From assembly GCA_028710055.1 (NCBI GenBank), contig JAQUSX010000006.1, positions 1 through 13,346 on the forward strand: 13,346 bases of DNA, read 5' to 3'. Below are positions 12,449-13,346 of this stretch, in pieces; within the stretch, counting starts at the first letter, position 1; every line of letters begins with the position of its first letter. Source of the DNA: Clostridia bacterium. Its GTDB lineage: Bacteria; Bacillota; Clostridia; Christensenellales; CAG-314. A model generated the notes under the pieces. It had not been told where the DNA came from. It made no database searches and saw only the letters and a list, made by a program, of their open reading frames with translations. Position numbers and translations under genes: made by a program.

Positions 12449-13346
12449 TTAATCAATATCGACTATTACGGATTTATGCCTGAGGTCGTCGGTGGTCATT
12501 TTTTCTATCTGTTTATCCAGCTCGGAAAATTTTACGGTGTTTCCGATAAGACAACTGGTATCTATTTTATTCGTCGCCAGTATATTTATCGCCGCGGGGA
12601 AATTGCCCTCGTACGTATTAACCGAGTAGATGTGAAGCTGCTTTGACGTAATTTGACTAAGGTTTATCTTTTCCATTTTTTCAGTATTTAACGCCAAACA
12701 TATGCTTGCGCCGTAAGCCGATACTTCCAAAATATCGTTAAGCGGATATTGACTGTTGGTAAGATATATTACTTTTTCGCACATTCTTCCGCTGGTGATA
12801 TTAAACATATCTTCTTTGAAATTTTGACTTTCAACGTAATTAAACGTGTAAAAAATACCAAGCTCGCGCGCGAGTTTCAGCGTTTCGCTGTCTTTGTCAA
12901 TCAATATCGGCACGGCTCCGTAATAAGTGATAAGTTGCGCTATAATAAGCCCTAGTTTTGTCTCGGAATATATGGCAATATGGTCGCCTTTTTCAATGTT
13001 GAGAATATCAAGAATGTTAAGCGCCAGCGAAATATAGCCCGTAAACAAAGCTTTCTCAAAAGAAACGGTTTCGGGCAGCTTGTGCAAAGACGTGACGGGT
13101 AAATCGATAAAATCTCTAAAAACGCCGTTCGTGTTTACGCCGAGAGAGCGAAGATTTTCGCATTTTTGCGCCGAACCCGCAAGACAATGAAAACAGCTTT
13201 GACAAGGTATCGTGGGAGTGATAACTACTCTGTCGGCTTTTGTAAGCTCGGAATTTTCATCGGCAAGCTTAGACACAACGCCTGCGCCGTATCTTCCCAA
13301 TATCAAAGGGAGTTCGAGTTTTATGGGATTTACATAAAAATCAAAA
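12449..13346 (-). CDS. Medium-chain (zinc alcohol-type) dehydrogenase/reductase, 5' end outside window, catalytic motifs eroded
   Basis: The - strand frame is open to the window edge, so about 40 or more N-terminal residues are missing. TTG 13306 is not a credible start because homology-like residues (NPIKLELPLILG) continue upstream. The order GroES-like domain, then Rossmann domain, fits the MDR superfamily. The structural zinc lobe is intact: four Cys as CX2CX2CX7C (13160-13204). The usual GHE motif that supplies a catalytic zinc ligand reads GRY (13289-13297), and the dinucleotide-binding GxGxxG reads YSETKLG (12950-12970), with only the last Gly kept. The acidic residue after the second strand (ILIDKD) that favours NAD(H) remains. 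It may be a divergent MDR with altered chemistry or a non-catalytic protein. No frameshift or stop is visible. The substrate is unknown. Confidence 0.78.
   Translation of the reverse strand, partial: FDFYVNPIKLELPLILGRYGAGVVSKLADENSELTKADRVVITPTIPCQSCFHCLAGSAQKCENLRSLGVNTNGVFRDFIDLPVTSLHKLPETVSFEKALFTGYISLALNILDILNIEKGDHIAIYSETKLGLIIAQLITYYGAVPILIDKDSETLKLARELGIFYTFNYVESQNFKEDMFNITSGRMCEKVIYLTNSQYPLNDILEVSAYGASICLALNTEKMEKINLSQITSKQLHIYSVNTYEGNFPAAINILATNKIDTSCLIGNTVKFSELDKQIEKMTTDDLRHKSVIVDID

Overview
The window looks like chromosomal DNA of a low-to-moderate GC Gram-positive bacterium, most likely an uncultured member of the Clostridia/Firmicutes. The reasons are the secA-prfB neighbour pair, a spoVG gene, intrinsic terminators with U-tracts, GGAG-type ribosome binding sites and sigma-A-like promoters. 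I cannot name the species. All genes look vertically inherited and I see no insertion sequence, prophage, tRNA, rRNA or CRISPR array.

Left part (1-2460, + strand): the 3' end of secA with its zinc-binding tail; prfB (release factor 2), which must be read through a +1 programmed frameshift at 384-390; then tsaD (tRNA t6A synthesis) 4 nt downstream, closed by a terminator. This is a protein export and translation block.

Next (2565-3775): a perfect-consensus promoter drives a leader of about 150 nt that folds into a long rod and ends in an intrinsic terminator directly before the ribosome binding site. It precedes a two-gene unit: a TM1266-family (iron-only hydrogenase system) ACT-like protein and a small membrane protein resembling an ECF-transporter substrate-binding (S) subunit. 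This leader plus its two genes is the best candidate here for an undescribed regulatory system.

Middle (3861-7890): a P-type cation ATPase whose promoter leaves almost no 5' UTR, overlapped by an M32 metallocarboxypeptidase gene. Then spoVG (- strand) and murC (+ strand) diverge from a shared promoter region, while the M32 gene and spoVG converge on a bidirectional terminator.

Right part (9742-12434): a 320-nt AT-rich gap leads to psuK and psuG, the two enzymes of pseudouridine breakdown, followed by a GtrA-family membrane protein overlapping psuG by 4 nt. The psuK promoter places the transcription start on the A of the ATG, so this operon is probably leaderless. The window ends inside a - strand medium-chain dehydrogenase gene that keeps its structural-zinc cysteines but has lost the usual catalytic-zinc GHE motif and most of the dinucleotide-binding glycines.
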